Below, one piece after another: positions 6,439 through 6,477 of a DNA stretch of 6,477 bases (position 1 is its first letter; the number at the start of each line of letters is the position of its first letter). The notes beneath the pieces were generated by a model. The model had not been told where the DNA came from. It saw nothing but the letters and a program-made list of their open reading frames with translations, and did not search any database. The translations under genes were made by a program, and so were the position numbers. Source of the stretch: an uncultured Sediminicola sp. (GTDB lineage Bacteria; Bacteroidota; Bacteroidia; Flavobacteriales; Flavobacteriaceae); assembly GCA_938039345.1 (NCBI GenBank), contig CALHVB010000001.1, positions 1 through 6,477 of the forward strand, given 5' to 3'.

Positions 6439-6477
6439 TTAATCATAAGTAATATTATTATTAATTAATTGAAAATT

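Overview
The window looks like chromosomal DNA from a low-GC member of the Bacteroidota, most likely the Flavobacteriaceae. The evidence is the AT-rich coding style, the absence of Shine-Dalgarno sequences before starts, a secreted carboxypeptidase-regulatory-like protein with a typical 'FAQ' signal-peptide end, a PiT phosphate transporter fused to a PhoU-like tail, and a dGTPase that matches flavobacterial homologues as I recall them. I see no insertion sequence, phage gene, CRISPR array, tRNA or rRNA.

Layout: (1) 1-369, plus strand, is the 3' end of a LytTR-type regulator whose start lies outside the window. (2) 380-1723, minus strand, encodes a dGTP triphosphohydrolase of the HD superfamily and converges on the LytTR gene. 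(3) 1724-1895 is a divergent intergenic region with a putative regulated promoter pointing right. (4) 1896-2291, plus strand, encodes a small secreted protein with one CarboxypepD_reg-like beta-sandwich domain, followed by a strong terminator at 2323-2360. (5) 2292-2653 is a 362-base non-coding stretch with the terminator and two groups of 11-bp repeats. (6) 2654-4918, plus strand, encodes the PiT-PhoU phosphate transporter. A GTG at 2612 would extend it, but I prefer the ATG at 2654. (7) A short terminator separates it from (8) 4978-6438, minus strand, an all-helical TPR-like protein of unknown function.

The most interesting signal is regulatory. Eleven copies of an 11-bp unit, roughly TTAACNTTNNN, occur in three groups upstream of the two right-facing genes at 1896 and 2654. 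The A at position 4, C at position 5 and T at position 7 are present in every copy. An 11-bp direct-repeat period with a TTAAC core is the architecture known for binding sites of PhoB/PhoP/SphR response regulators (Bacillus PhoP TTAACA-type repeats; cyanobacterial PyTTAAPyPyT repeats). Two groups lie at the same distance (37 bp from the first unit) from a candidate Bacteroidota -7 element. I infer that the phosphate transporter and the small secreted protein belong to one phosphate-starvation regulon, which would give the secreted protein a first functional clue. The coding genes are otherwise ordinary for this group.
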